This document shows positions 35,702-45,535 of a stretch of DNA of 64,000 nt, piece by piece. The stretch spans positions 2,356,001-2,420,000 of the forward strand of contig JAEBUN010000001.1 in NCBI GenBank assembly GCA_023014365.1, written 5' to 3'. The position numbers were made by a program, and so were the translations under genes. The DNA is from Lepiota brunneoincarnata (Eukaryota; Basidiomycota; Agaricomycetes; Agaricales; Agaricaceae). Within the stretch, counting starts at the first letter, position 1. The number at the start of each line of letters is the position of its first letter. The notes below the pieces were generated by a model. It saw only the letters and a program-made list of their open reading frames with translations, did not search any database and was not told the origin of the DNA.

Positions 35702-36740
35702 TCAGCAACAGGGGTCCCAGTCATAGTAGGGGTCAGGGTTCTGGAGAGTCACTTCAATAACTTGGTGGCCTGGGGATGGCAGGTCTTGGGTGAGGTCAAT
35801 GATGAGGGGTTCTCTGGAGCAAGTGGTGACGGGTGCGTTGAAGGACCGATTCAGAAAGTCAGTGGCTTCTGCCAGTAGATGTGGTGGTGGCATTGGTGGC
35901 CAGAATGATGACGGGGGCCCCTTGAATTTGGGTGCAGAGGGGTCTGGCTGAGGCGGGGCACTGCTTAGTGTTTGCAATAATGTGTCAAATATTGTTGTTT
36001 GTGGTTTCACATGTGAGGGATCAAGCTCTGCTTGGTATTCCTCGTGGGTGGCAATACAAGCCAGGTACCATACTTGTGGATTGATGCTGGTAAGGGTTTC
36101 TTTTGCAGTGCTTCTCGTAATGGCCAGGGGCAATCTTTCAACAATATCGATATTGGTAGTGCAGGCATCCTGCCTTGATATGGCCAAATTGACGGCAGCA
36201 ATTGCAGTGAGTTCTGGTGTTGGATAAGTGATTGGCAGTAGTCCCAGTGGGGGTGTCATTAGAAGCAGATATAATTTGTATAGCACTTGGTGGTTGGTTA
36301 TTCGTATCCACCATGGGAGGGTTGGAAGATTGGGTGGTGGTCCCAATAGGTAGGACAGGGTGGTCCTGACTTCCGCTTCCATTGCTTGGGCTTGGGATTG
36401 GACTCTCAAATGGGAATTTGGTGAGAGTGGTTGATAACATGGCAGAAATGGTAGTGCGGTCCTGTTCCTCTGTTGTGCTAGAAAGAATAGTGGTGCATAC
36501 ATAGTTCTTGGAATTCTGTTGTTTGGTTGTAGACAAGGCACTTGTGATACAGAAGAGCAGTAAATGTCTTCCAGCAGGTGTCAACCAGGGGTACCATTGC
36601 TGGACTGCGTTTAAGACAGGTTCCAGTAATATGAAAGGGAACTTCATGTAAAAGGATGGATCATATTTTGGGTTGATTGGAGGGAAGGAAGGTATGCTGG
36701 ATGATATAAGGACTGTTGGTCCTGTCTGGTTGGTTGTCAA
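35702..36740 (-). pseudogene. ORF3 of element D: CCHC knuckle protein downstream of the chromodomain
   Basis: The first frame (36740-36138) begins in a region rich in Pro/Ser, has FYMKFPFILLEPVLNAVQQW, and reaches the knuckle HCNCCRQFGHIKAGC (CX2CX4HX4C) near 36190 with a further CX-rich tail. A one-base frame change carries the reading into a second frame ending at 35702, with ITRSTAKETLTSINPQVWYL and a Pro-rich tail. It sits where element B also has a CCHC protein. Not part of gag: D's gag has its own knuckle at 40700. Role unknown. Confidence 0.6.
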
Positions 36741-36929
36741 CAGTATCGGTGGCAGGGCCAGGTTGGCTATTTCCTGTGATGTGGTTCACCAGGGATATGA
36801 TTCTTTCCTGGATGAGAAGGCATCCATCATTGTCTGGCTCTGGGAGGTCTGGAGTGGTTGCTCGAGTATTAGGGTAGGTTGGGTCATTGGTAGGGGTTGT
36901 CTAGTTTGTGGGCCCTTTTATATTCTTCA

Positions 36930-39900
36930 ATGATTTCCTTGGCATTCTCCAGGTTTGCTTCCAGCTCCCAGGAATCCTCGGTGGGAAGGTATCCTTTCCA
37001 TCTGACTAGGAATTGATGCTTGTTCTGGAATTTTCTGTGGTGTAGTATTGACTTGACCTCATATTCTTCTTCTCCATTGACAAGGTCAGGAGGTGGGGCT
37101 GTGTTGTATTCCCCATGTATGTTCGTTCTCTTCTGCAGGCATTAGGAGGCTTGCATGAAACTTGTTGTGGATCTTCCATTTGATGGGTAATTTTAGTACA
37201 TAGGTAACAGGTCTGAGTTTTCTTGTTATGGTGAAGGGACCTTCTTGGCAGTTTGGCCAGTTTCTTTGAGGTGTACTGAATTGGGAGGTTGCAGTTGTCT
37301 AGCCAAACCTTTTGTCCAACTTTTAGATTGATATCTGGCTGGTTATATCTTGCAGCCATTTTTAGTCTGGCTTGTTCATGTGCACAGCTTGAGCTTCTTG
37401 GCATATCTTGGCAAGGTATTTAAACTTTTCTCCTTATTGCTGGAATGTTCATTGGCTCCTTGGAGGTCAGAAATCCTTTGGGGGTTGATCCATAGAGGAG
37501 TTCAAATGGGGTATGTTGGCGTTCAGCATGTGTCTTGAGTTGTGAACATATTCTAGGAGTAGGAGTGCCTTTGCCCATTTGTTCGGGTTTGATGAGCAAT
37601 AGATGCCAAGGTATAGTTCTATTTCCTGATTGAATCGCTCTGTTTGTCTGTCTGTCTGCAGGGTGGTAGGCAGTAGAGAGTGCTTGTCCGATTCCAAGTT
37701 GTTTATAGAATTCTTTCATGGATTTGGCAGCAAATTTGGGGTTGTGATCGCTGAGAACCTTTTCAGGAAGGCCAAATCTAGAGAATAGCCGTTTGATAAG
37801 AATTTCGGTGCAATCTTGTCTGCATTGGCAGTTTTTGCAGTAGGTTCTAGAATTATCCCCTTCGTAAGCTGGTCAACTACAACCAGTATAGAATCATGGG
37901 GTCCGTCCAGGGGTAGGTCTGTGATAAGATCCATCGAGATATTTGAGAATGGATAGGTAGAATGGGGTCCAGGGATAGATTGAAGCGGTAGCTTCAGGGG
38001 GTGGCAATTGATCTTGTATTGTTGGCAAGCACCACATCCTCAGATGTAGTTCATGACAAATGATCGCATCCCAGGCCAATAGGTGTACTCCTGGAGTTTT
38101 CTGGTAGTTTCTGTGATTCCAGGGTGTCCTGCGGTTGGTGAAGTCATGTACTCTTTGCAGCAGGCAGCATCTGAGATGTAGATCTTGAGGTATAAATAGC
38201 TTTCCATGAACACATGGGTGTCCTGAGTCATCTTCTTGGGCAATGTTGGTTTGTTTCTTCTTCTTCCACAGCTCCTGTATTTCATGCTTGGTAGTTTCAG
38301 TCAATAATATGGATGTGCTGTGATCGTTCTGGGGTGAAGAATTTATCAGGTAGGGCAACAATCTGTCTGTTGTCCTTCATCTTGGGTTCATGGTCAGGTC
38401 GTCTTGAGAGAGCATCCGCTGGTCCATTTTTCTTTCCAGGGATGTGCCAGATTTCAATGTCAAATTGTTGCATGTAGGCAATCCATCGAGCTTGTCTTCT
38501 ACTGAGATCCTTGGGTTTTCTCCAGCGGCGAAGGTTATCGTGATCTGACCATACAATGGTCTTGTGAGATGATCCTTCTACATATGTGGTGGCACCATTC
38601 CTCGAAGTGCTCGGATTATGGTGAAGAGTTCTTGTTTGGAGCAATGATAGTTGCATTCAGGCTGGTGAGAATTCTTTTGAGAAGTATGCAACCAGGGTGT
38701 TTAACTCCATTATTATTGCATTGAAGGAGGACTGCTCCTGATGCAAATAGGGATGTGTTGCATTCAATTTCGAAGGGCTTGTCTCTGTCTGGTACCATTA
38801 GTACCAGTTCACTTTGAAATTTTCTCTTGAGGGTATTAAAGGCATTTTGGCATTCTTCTGTCCATTCAACTTTCTTGGTTTTGGACATTAAAGCATTGAG
38901 GGGTTTGGCCCATGTGGCGTATTGATGTATAAACTTCCAGGTAGAAGTTGCAAAATCCTATAAATTTGTGTACATATGCATGGGTAGTCGGTGTTGGCCA
39001 TTCAGCAATGCCTTTGAGCTTTGCTGGGTCCATTGAGACTGAGTCTGGAGTGATGATAACTCCTAGATATTCGAGTCATTGGCATTCAAATTCGCATTTC
39101 TCAGTTTTGAGGTATAGATCATTGTCTTTAAGTATCTTGAGTACTTCTCTTGTAAGACTGTCGGAGTTCTTGTTTTGTTTTTGCATGAATGAGGATGTCA
39201 TCCATGTAAATGATTACTCCTCCATTATTGATGAGTTTTTGGAATAGTGAGTCCATCATGGTTTGGAAGGTTGCTGGTGAGTTGCACATTCTGAAAAACA
39301 TGACCTGTAGGTTCAAATAATCCTCAGGGGTGTTCTGAAGGCTCCTTTCCATTCATCTCCTTTGCAGTATACGGATGTTATTATACCCTGCTCATACATT
39401 GAAGTTTGGTAAAATATCTTGATCCTCAGAGCTTGTTGAGAATGTGTGAGATGAGGGGAAGGTTGTATGCATTCTTGACAGTATGTTCATTGAGGTACCT
39501 GTAGTCTTGACAGGGGCATAGCTTTCCTGTCTTTCTTTCCTACAAAGAAGAAAGGTGAGGCCATTGGTGATTCAGATGGTCGGATGTATCCTTTCTGAAG
39601 ATTTTCTTCAAGAAACATGTCAAGTTCCTTTTCTTTGTTAAAGGAGAGTTCGGTAGGATTTCATGGCAATTGGTTTGAATGATTCCTTGAGTTCAATCTT
39701 GTGATCCCATGGTCATTGTGGGAGGAATTGTTTGGCTTGTTTCTTGCTGAATACTGGGAGGTATTCGTGGAATTCTGCTGGGTACAACTTTTCTTGGGTC
39801 ATTGTTCTTCTTTTCTCCATGTTGTACAGCAAGGAATTGTGATGCTGAGGCCTTGAAGTTGATTTCTTCGAAGCTTGTAGGTTTGAGGGTAGAGATGTGG

Positions 39901-40440
39901 TTGAGTTGGTCATTGTAGATCCAATTGGGTTCCATAGATTGGATGAGTTCTCAGAAGATAGTGTTGTCCCAACTGTTCATTTCTCCAGCAGTAATTGTTT
40001 GACGTCCCAGTCGATGTCTGGGTTGTGTTCTGTGAGCCAAGGGAATCCAAGGATGAGTCTTGGGCTTCCAAGGGAGACTACTTTTGGTTTGATCTCCATA
40101 TCCTTTCCAGTAACTGTTAGGTTAAGGAGTCATGTAATGGGTGGCTGTCCCATTTTCATTAATGGATCCATCGGCATTTCATACCTCGATGGGTTAGATC
40201 GAGGGGTACTGTCTTGAATGAGTGTTGTCTGACCATTCCAGGGTCAATGAAATTTCCTGCTGCTCCTGAGTCGAGTAGGGCTGAGTAGTTCCACACTTTT
40301 AGGGTCCTTCCTTAGTGGTTTTGTGTTTTTGGATTCGGCAGGGTAGATGTATTACACATGCTGATGATTCCTGTAGTTTTACAACATTAATATCATTTTG
40401 TGGATAAGGAAAGGAAGGGGGTCTTTGTGGAGGGCTAGAT
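36930..40440 (-). pseudogene. Pol of element D: protease, RT, RNase H, integrase, chromodomain
   Basis: In minus-strand order: protease LLDSGAAGNFIDPG near 40260; RT with VMFFRMCNSPATFQTMMD and the catalytic [11 protein letters not shown] near 39210; RNase H tail with WHIPGKKNGPADALSRR near 38420; integrase zinc-binding TAGHPGITETTRKL and YWPGMR near 38085; core with MDLITDLPLDGPHDSILVV near 37920 and the TDRQTERFNQEIELYLG region near 37640; chromodomain with HQFLVRWKGYLPTEDSWELE near 36970. Frameshifts and stops occur throughout (for example near 39130, 38616 and 37420). The YMDD motif is intact but the gene is not. Confidence 0.85.
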
Positions 40441-40456
40441 GTGGTGGCTAGTCTCC

Positions 40457-42330
40457 TTAGGCAAAATCCTTAACCAGAGGGGCATCTGGGTGGTTGGATT
40501 CATTTGTGAAGTGTTCATAAATGTCCTTGACTTCTTCGTTGGTTGTGTCTTCTAGTATGTTGTATAGGGAATTCTTCTTCCTATAACTTGCTTGTCTTCT
40601 TCTGGATATCGCATTTGACCGGTTTCTGGTATCCAAATTGCAGGGTAATTTAGATTGGCGATATATGGTCTTCTTGGTGGGGCATTCACGGGCAAAGTGT
40701 CCAGTCTTGCAGCAGTTGAAGCATCTTTTCTCTTTGAGATCCCTTCTCTGGGCATCTGTGAGGATTGCATTGAGGGCTTCATGGGTGTGCTTCCTGTACC
40801 AACTGGTGGAGTCTGTCTTCTTCAGTTTCCTTGTCTTCATCAGCTTCCTCTGGTGAGTAGATCTGGCTCTTCCTCAAAGTTGAGGTTGTAGACTGCTTCA
40901 GGCAAGTTGGTCAATATCCATTGCATTAGGGTTTGTCACTTGATAGGGGAGTGGGACATGGTGCGTAAAACCATTTCTTTTCCCTTTAAATGAGTGAGGG
41001 CACGAAGTCGTTGGAAATGAGGGAGCTCCTCGAGTTTGCATATAGTCGCATTGAGTTTGTAATATTTGATATGCTGTTCGAGCTTGTTTGAACCAGTCAT
41101 TGAGTTTGTTTCCTGGATTGAGGCTAATTGTCTTGATTGCGACAGGGCGATCCAGCCCATTTTTGAAATAGTTGACCACTGCCACTCCATCTCCAAGGTT
41201 GGCCTGATAGGCAAGTATTTGGAACTGGGATATGTAATCGTCGATATATCATCCATTCTGTTTGAGGTGGCGGATTCTGTCCATTGTGTCTGCAGGGGAC
41301 ATTATTTGGGGCAAGGGGATGTGTCAAGTCCTTCCAGGAATTTCTTCCATGTTGGAAGGTTCTGGCTTCCATCAAGTTTCCTTGTTTGATTCCAAGAATG
41401 CTCCTCTCCATGTTGCAGTGGGGCCAGTGGACATGTATGAAAGGGCAAATTGTATCTTGGTCTTGTCATCAGAAAAGGCACCAGGCTTTGCATCGATGTA
41501 TAATTGTACTGTGTCCTTCCAGAGGCAGTAGTAGTCGGTCTCTCCATTAAAGGTTGGGGGTGTATTGATCTTTGCAGAGGAGGCCATATCGTTAATGTCA
41601 GAGGTTGTGGATTCCTCATCAGAAGTGTGAATAGACCCAGTAGTGGGGCTAACTTCGGATGATTTGGATTGTACAGGGGAACTGGATTGAGGTGGTGAGT
41701 GTACTGGTGATCTAAGTGGTGATGTGAGGGGTGAAGATGTTCTTGGGGGTTCCTGTTGCGAAGTGTTGTTGCAAGTTCTTGTACTTGTTGAGGGTTGAGG
41801 ACCGGAGGATGGGGTAGATGTTCTATGAATCGGCTCCCCAAGCTTTGAGCAGATAGAGGTGGCAGTTCTTTCAGGTGGTGGTTGTTTGAGTAGGGATTGA
41901 AGAACTGGTGCTGGGGGTGCTGGGTATCCTAGGTCTTCTGTTCAATGTTGAACTCTCTTGGTAGGTTGTGTAGGGTACAGTGCAGAACCAGAGGGTGAAC
42001 AAGTGAGGGGTATAGGTTTTGTTTTCTTTTTATGGTCTGTGGTGGAGGGGGTGTGAAGTCGGGTTCGGAGTTGGTTGTTGACCAGTCAGAACTGTTAGAT
42101 TCTTTGTAGTTGGTGGCAAGGGGGTCGTTTCAGTTTGTAGACAGGGTGTAGAGGGAAGAAGTCAAAGGTGAAGGTGGGGTTGAAGGTGAATAAACAACAC
42201 TTGCAGGTGCGTTATCCCAATCAACACTTGAAGGTGCGGATGACCTATATACAACACTTACGGGTGCGTTATCCCAATCAACACTTAAAGGTGTGGATGA
42301 CCTATCAATGCTTTTGGTGCGTCTGACCAA
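40457..42330 (-). pseudogene. Gag of element D
   Basis: The gag core is recognisable from 41587 (MASSAKINTPPTFNGETDYY) through GDGVAVVNYFKNGLDRP near 41170 and the NAMDID motif near 40920. The zinc knuckle CFNCCKTGHFARECP lies at 40695-40740. A conserved-looking upstream segment (42330-42130) contains two tandem 19-residue units with SVDWDNAP and probably belongs to an N-terminal extension. Frameshifts near 41370 and 40890. The stretch 41850-42130 shows no convincing frame. Confidence 0.7.
42194..42307 (-). repeat. 57-bp tandem repeat, two units, in D's gag leader
   Basis: Units 42194-42250 and 42251-42307, differing at a few sites. 57 is divisible by three and the minus-strand frame encodes SVDWDNAP in each unit, so the repeat is in frame. 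Confidence 0.7.
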
Positions 42331-42506
42331 GGGTGCAGAGGGTATGGTGGCCTGCTCTATGGGGGTGTATCACCGGACAGCGACAAGGCATGTTGTCAGA
42401 TACAGTTGGCACTTGGGTAGCAATAAAGTGTATCGTCTGCCAGTGTGGAAGGGTAGCAACAAGGCATACCGATACCATGGAGTGTACAATGGAGGTTGTC
42501 CAAAGG

Positions 42507-42518
42507 AAGCTTTAATCT
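42507..42518 (-). promoter_or_regulatory. Self-complementary primer binding site of element D (Tf1-like)
   Basis: Two bases after the 5' LTR (minus strand) comes AGATTAAAGCTT, the exact reverse complement of AAGCTTTAATCT in the LTR (plus-strand coordinates 42691-42702). In the well-preserved solo LTRs that segment starts about 35 bp after TATATAAGG, where the RNA should begin. No tRNA-type TGG site is present. Confidence 0.6.
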
Positions 42519-42520
42519 AA

Positions 42521-43703
42521 TGTTATGATCCGTGCTCCTTCTGTATCTGAGGATAACTGGAGACGGCCTTCAATCACTCTACAAGGTGTCCAAGACAGTT
42601 GGCCTTGCAGAGCTTAGTGGATTGCACTCAATGAGATAACGAGGGAACACGCCAAGTTAAGGCAGAGAGGGTTAATGACTGCTGTTAACAAGATTAAAGC
42701 TTAAGGCTTTAATCTCTACTTGTACAGGCCTCATATACCTATGAGATACTATATACTCATTATAGGTTATTGGGCTGTTCTACTTGTCCTGCACAGTCTT
42801 GACCATCATGCGCATCCTGGCTGATGGCATCCTACTGTTATTTATATATTACAATGAGTCAGTGTCCTTGTTCTCCATTCCACTGCTGTGCAATGTTCCA
42901 TTGCTTTCTTCTGACTCATAGTTTCCTTCTTCCAATTCTATCTCCATGGATTCTCCTCCATTCTCACTCTCCATCCTCTCAGTGCTCCCATCCATATTGG
43001 AGGTTGGATTGGTTGATCCATGGCTGTCTTCTTTGTCCTTGGAGTATTCCAGAATATCCTCCAGAGTTATCTCCATTCCTGCTTCTCTTGCCAAGTCCTG
43101 CATGGTGTTGTAATATTCCCCTTCTTTGTCTTCATATTCCTGTGCTTGCAACTGGTCTGTGGTTAGTGCACGTCACGGGTAACCCACAGGTCACTTGACC
43201 TCTACCCGTACCTGTACCCGTGTGAAACCCATACCCGTGCTTGTGGGTATGGGTACAGGCAGGTATGGGTACAGGTACTTGCGGGTTACGCAGGTATGGA
43301 AACCCGTGTGGGTTGGCACCACGGGTTCACGTCGTAGATAGTAGATTAGCAACTTTCCGTTGTGTAGTTATCTCAGGTTGGGTTGTGAGACACATTGCAA
43401 GTTTTGATAGAGCTGGAGCCATTCTGATGGGAGTCAACTGTCTCAAAAATATTTGTGGCGTAAACTGTACAGTAGTGGTGATTAGAATAATAGTGCCTCA
43501 AAAAAACCCACCAGACCCGCACCACGGGTACAGGTTTCATGTGGGTACCTGATGTTAGACCTGCACCTGCACCTGGCCAACCCATACCCATGTACCTGCA
43601 TGGGTTTGCAAACCTGTGATGTGCACTATCTGTGGTTTCCTGTACCCATCTTGTAAAGTCAAATAGTTGTTCCTGTTCCTCTTGGTCCAGGCTGTTCATA
43701 ACA
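42521..43703 (-). repeat. 5' LTR of element D, containing hAT MITE 2
   Basis: 710 bp after removal of 43164-43628 and one copy of its 8-bp target duplication; same length as the 3' LTR at 34913-35622. The ORF4 frame is broken here by the MITE. Confidence 0.92.
43164..43628. mobile_element. hAT-type MITE 2 (465 bp), TSD TCTGTGGT
   Basis: Ends TAGTGCACGTCACGGGT and its imperfect inverse, flanked by TCTGTGGT (43156-43163 and 43629-43636). Subterminal regions are packed with GGGTAC/GTACCC-type units on both sides. No ORF of note. It interrupts D's 5' LTR, so it is the youngest insertion on that branch of the nest. Confidence 0.9.
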
Positions 43704-44110
43704 TAGTCTATGAGTAGATACCCTTGTCTGTTTACTCCCCACCTCACTGTTGTTTCACTCTTGCCAATATACATTGTTGTTTATTCACCCTTTTGAGCTT
43801 GTTTCAACACTCTAAATGAGTAGTACATTCTGTGAACTCTTATGAGTATAAATATGGCTCTACATTTCTTGTATTACCTTAGAACAATCTACTTGCTCTA
43901 CAACTCACTTTTATCTACTCTCAGGAACTCTCTTAGCTACAATGTGGGTGTTCCATTGCCACTACACTTACGCCCTTGCTGCTTCAACAGATCTTACTGG
44001 CTTTGCTTGGTGCAGTATATAATCAGGTGACCGATATTTGTCATATCTGCATCATATTCCAGTCCGACAAAGATCCCACAATTGCCCCCTCTTCGAACAC
44101 AATAATCACT

Positions 44111-45445
44111 ATGCCTGAATTGAACGTAGAGACTATTCCACCCAATCTTTTTGCCGCCCCAGATCTCACCACCCAACTACCCAGACCACCGATTCTCGAC
44201 ACCTTCCTTCAACCACACTGGTCTCCACAGATCGCTCATGAACTGATTACCACCGCCAGTGCTTTAGTTTATCCCCGTGGGAAGGGTATATATGCGACAG
44301 ATGAATCCCCTGATGCTATCCAGGCCCTCCTCGATGGCGCACCGTTGAATGATCTCGAAGAAAGAATATGGCTCGATGAAAAAAACGGGGAACGCAGGAA
44401 GAAATGGAGGGAATGTGCTTACAGCGCTCTATCCAACGGTAGGTCTATTGCCATTGTGACTAGTTACCCTTCACTTGATCACCTCTCCTATAGAACACAT
44501 TTCCGGTGTCATCTTATATCCAGAAACTTTACTCGACTTTGGACTTGCCCACATTTTAACAGATAAGGGCATAATCCCCGGTGTACGCGCCAATGGTGAA
44601 CTCATGCCAATACCGGGCTCACCTTCCGAATTTATCGTTGAGGGACTTGATGGCCTACTGGGCCGTTTACAGGCTGCCCGGGCAGCCGGGGCACGGTTCT
44701 CCAAGTGGCGCGTTCCCATTGCATGCTCTTCAAGAGAACGGGGCTTGCCGACACAAACCTCCCTCGAGTTACACGCAGAGACTTTGGGTCGGTACGCGGC
44801 CATTAGCCAACAGGCAGGTTTGGTCCCCATCGTGGAGCCTGATGTTGAGTTCTTGGAGGATGCTGACTTGGCGAGAAGTGTTGAAGTACACGAGAAAGCT
44901 ATCACCATGATATATGAACGTTTGAAGGCGTACAATGTACTTCTCGAAGGTAAGGTCTTAAGCAAGCGCTTGTGAACATGACTAAAGGCATTTTGTTATC
45001 CCATTAGGATCCCTCATTAAACCATCATTCCCGCAACCCGGGCTTAAATACCCTGGCAGAAATTTGAGCGAACCGGAAGATATTGCGTTTGCCACAGCGA
45101 CAGTTATTGCGCGCTCTGTACCCACTTCCGTGCCTGGGGTTGCATTTCTCTCTGGTGAACTGATTTCCTTGTACCGACTAACTCTATTCTGATCCTTTGG
45201 GCAAAGGTGGCTTGACACCGGCCTTAGCGACTGGCTACCTCGCAACCGTGAATGCTCTCGTCAACTCATCCCAAACGCCCTCACCCTTTGCTCGCCTCCC
45301 AGCTTTGACGTTTTCGTTTGGCAGGGCTTTGCAGGGGGATGCTCTCAAGGAGTGGGTTCAAGGAAACGAAGAGGAAAGTAAAGAACTGTTGCAGAAATGG
45401 TCCAAGATCTGCTGGCAAGCTGCAAGTGGGATAGTGTCGAATTAA
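44111..45445 (+). CDS. Fructose-bisphosphate aldolase, class I
   Basis: Cleaves fructose 1,6-bisphosphate in glycolysis (reverse in gluconeogenesis) in the cytosol. Exons 44111-44438, 44494-44949, 45008-45154 and 45207-45445 total 1170 nt (389 aa), the usual class I length plus a short N-terminus. Signature regions: GKGIYATDES (about residue 58), GVILYPETL, ACSSRERGLPTQTSLEL, LVPIVEPDVEF, and the Schiff-base lysine in EGSLIKPSF at the second splice junction, then VPGVAFLSGG. No metal-ligand histidines of class II enzymes. Most fungi rely on the class II enzyme, so a second, class II gene may exist elsewhere. The start codon is only 121 bp from the transposon nest, so its original upstream promoter has been replaced by copia LTR sequence. 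The coding sequence looks intact. Confidence 0.9.
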
Positions 45446-45535
45446 TGTTATCTAACAACCATCAGAGCGATACATATAGTCGTACTGAGAGTGTACAGTA
45501 CAATATACAGCGTGTATCCTGCACAAAATATGATG

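Larger units (their letters stand above)
34913..43703 (-). mobile_element. Element D: full-length Ty3/gypsy chromovirus, TSD TAGTC
   Basis: LTRs of 710 bp at 42521-43703 (5', containing a 465-bp MITE plus its 8-bp duplication) and 34913-35622 (3'), flanked by TAGTC (34908-34912 and 43704-43708). Order on the minus strand: self-complementary primer site, leader/gag with a 57-bp tandem repeat, CCHC nucleocapsid, protease, RT, RNase H, integrase, chromodomain, ORF3 with CCHC, ORF4 spanning the purine tract into the LTR. Frames are broken by stops and frameshifts. CpG sites that are intact in the solo LTR copies are changed to CA in one LTR and TG in the other. Confidence 0.93.
34810..43809 (+). 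mobile_element. Solo LTR F (about 200 bp), TSD CTCTA, split by element D
   Basis: TGTAGGAATTGG (34810) to CTTGTTTCAACA (43809), flanked by CTCTA on both sides. After removal of D (34913-43703) and one TAGTC copy, about 200 bp remain. The TG..CA ends and 5-bp duplication indicate a solo LTR; the TTTCAACA end suggests a copia-type parent not otherwise present here. Confidence 0.85.
10891..43989 (+). mobile_element. Element A: Ty1/copia retrotransposon, host of the whole nest
   Basis: Both LTRs begin TGTTGAAAATCC and end GCTTCAACA; they lie at 10891-11244 and 34631-43989, the latter split by F and D. A copia-type primer site follows the 5' LTR, and a purine tract (GAGTGAGGGAGAA) precedes the 3' LTR. 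Coding remnants are gag (11459-12247) and reverse transcriptase/RNase H (about 31450-32637 and 34150-34600). Protease and integrase are missing. The flanks are aatct before and gatct after, so the target-site duplication is ATCT with one mismatch at the fifth base. Everything else between 12249 and 43809 was inserted later into this element. The gag and pol frames contain stops and frameshifts, so it cannot move by itself. Confidence 0.9.
34631..43989 (+). repeat. 3' LTR of copia element A, split by F (and D within it)
   Basis: LTR sequence at 34631-34809 continues at 43815-43989; the CTCTA at the break is duplicated (34805-34809 and 43810-43814). Ends GCTTCAACA at 43989, 121 bp before the aldolase start codon. 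Confidence 0.9.
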
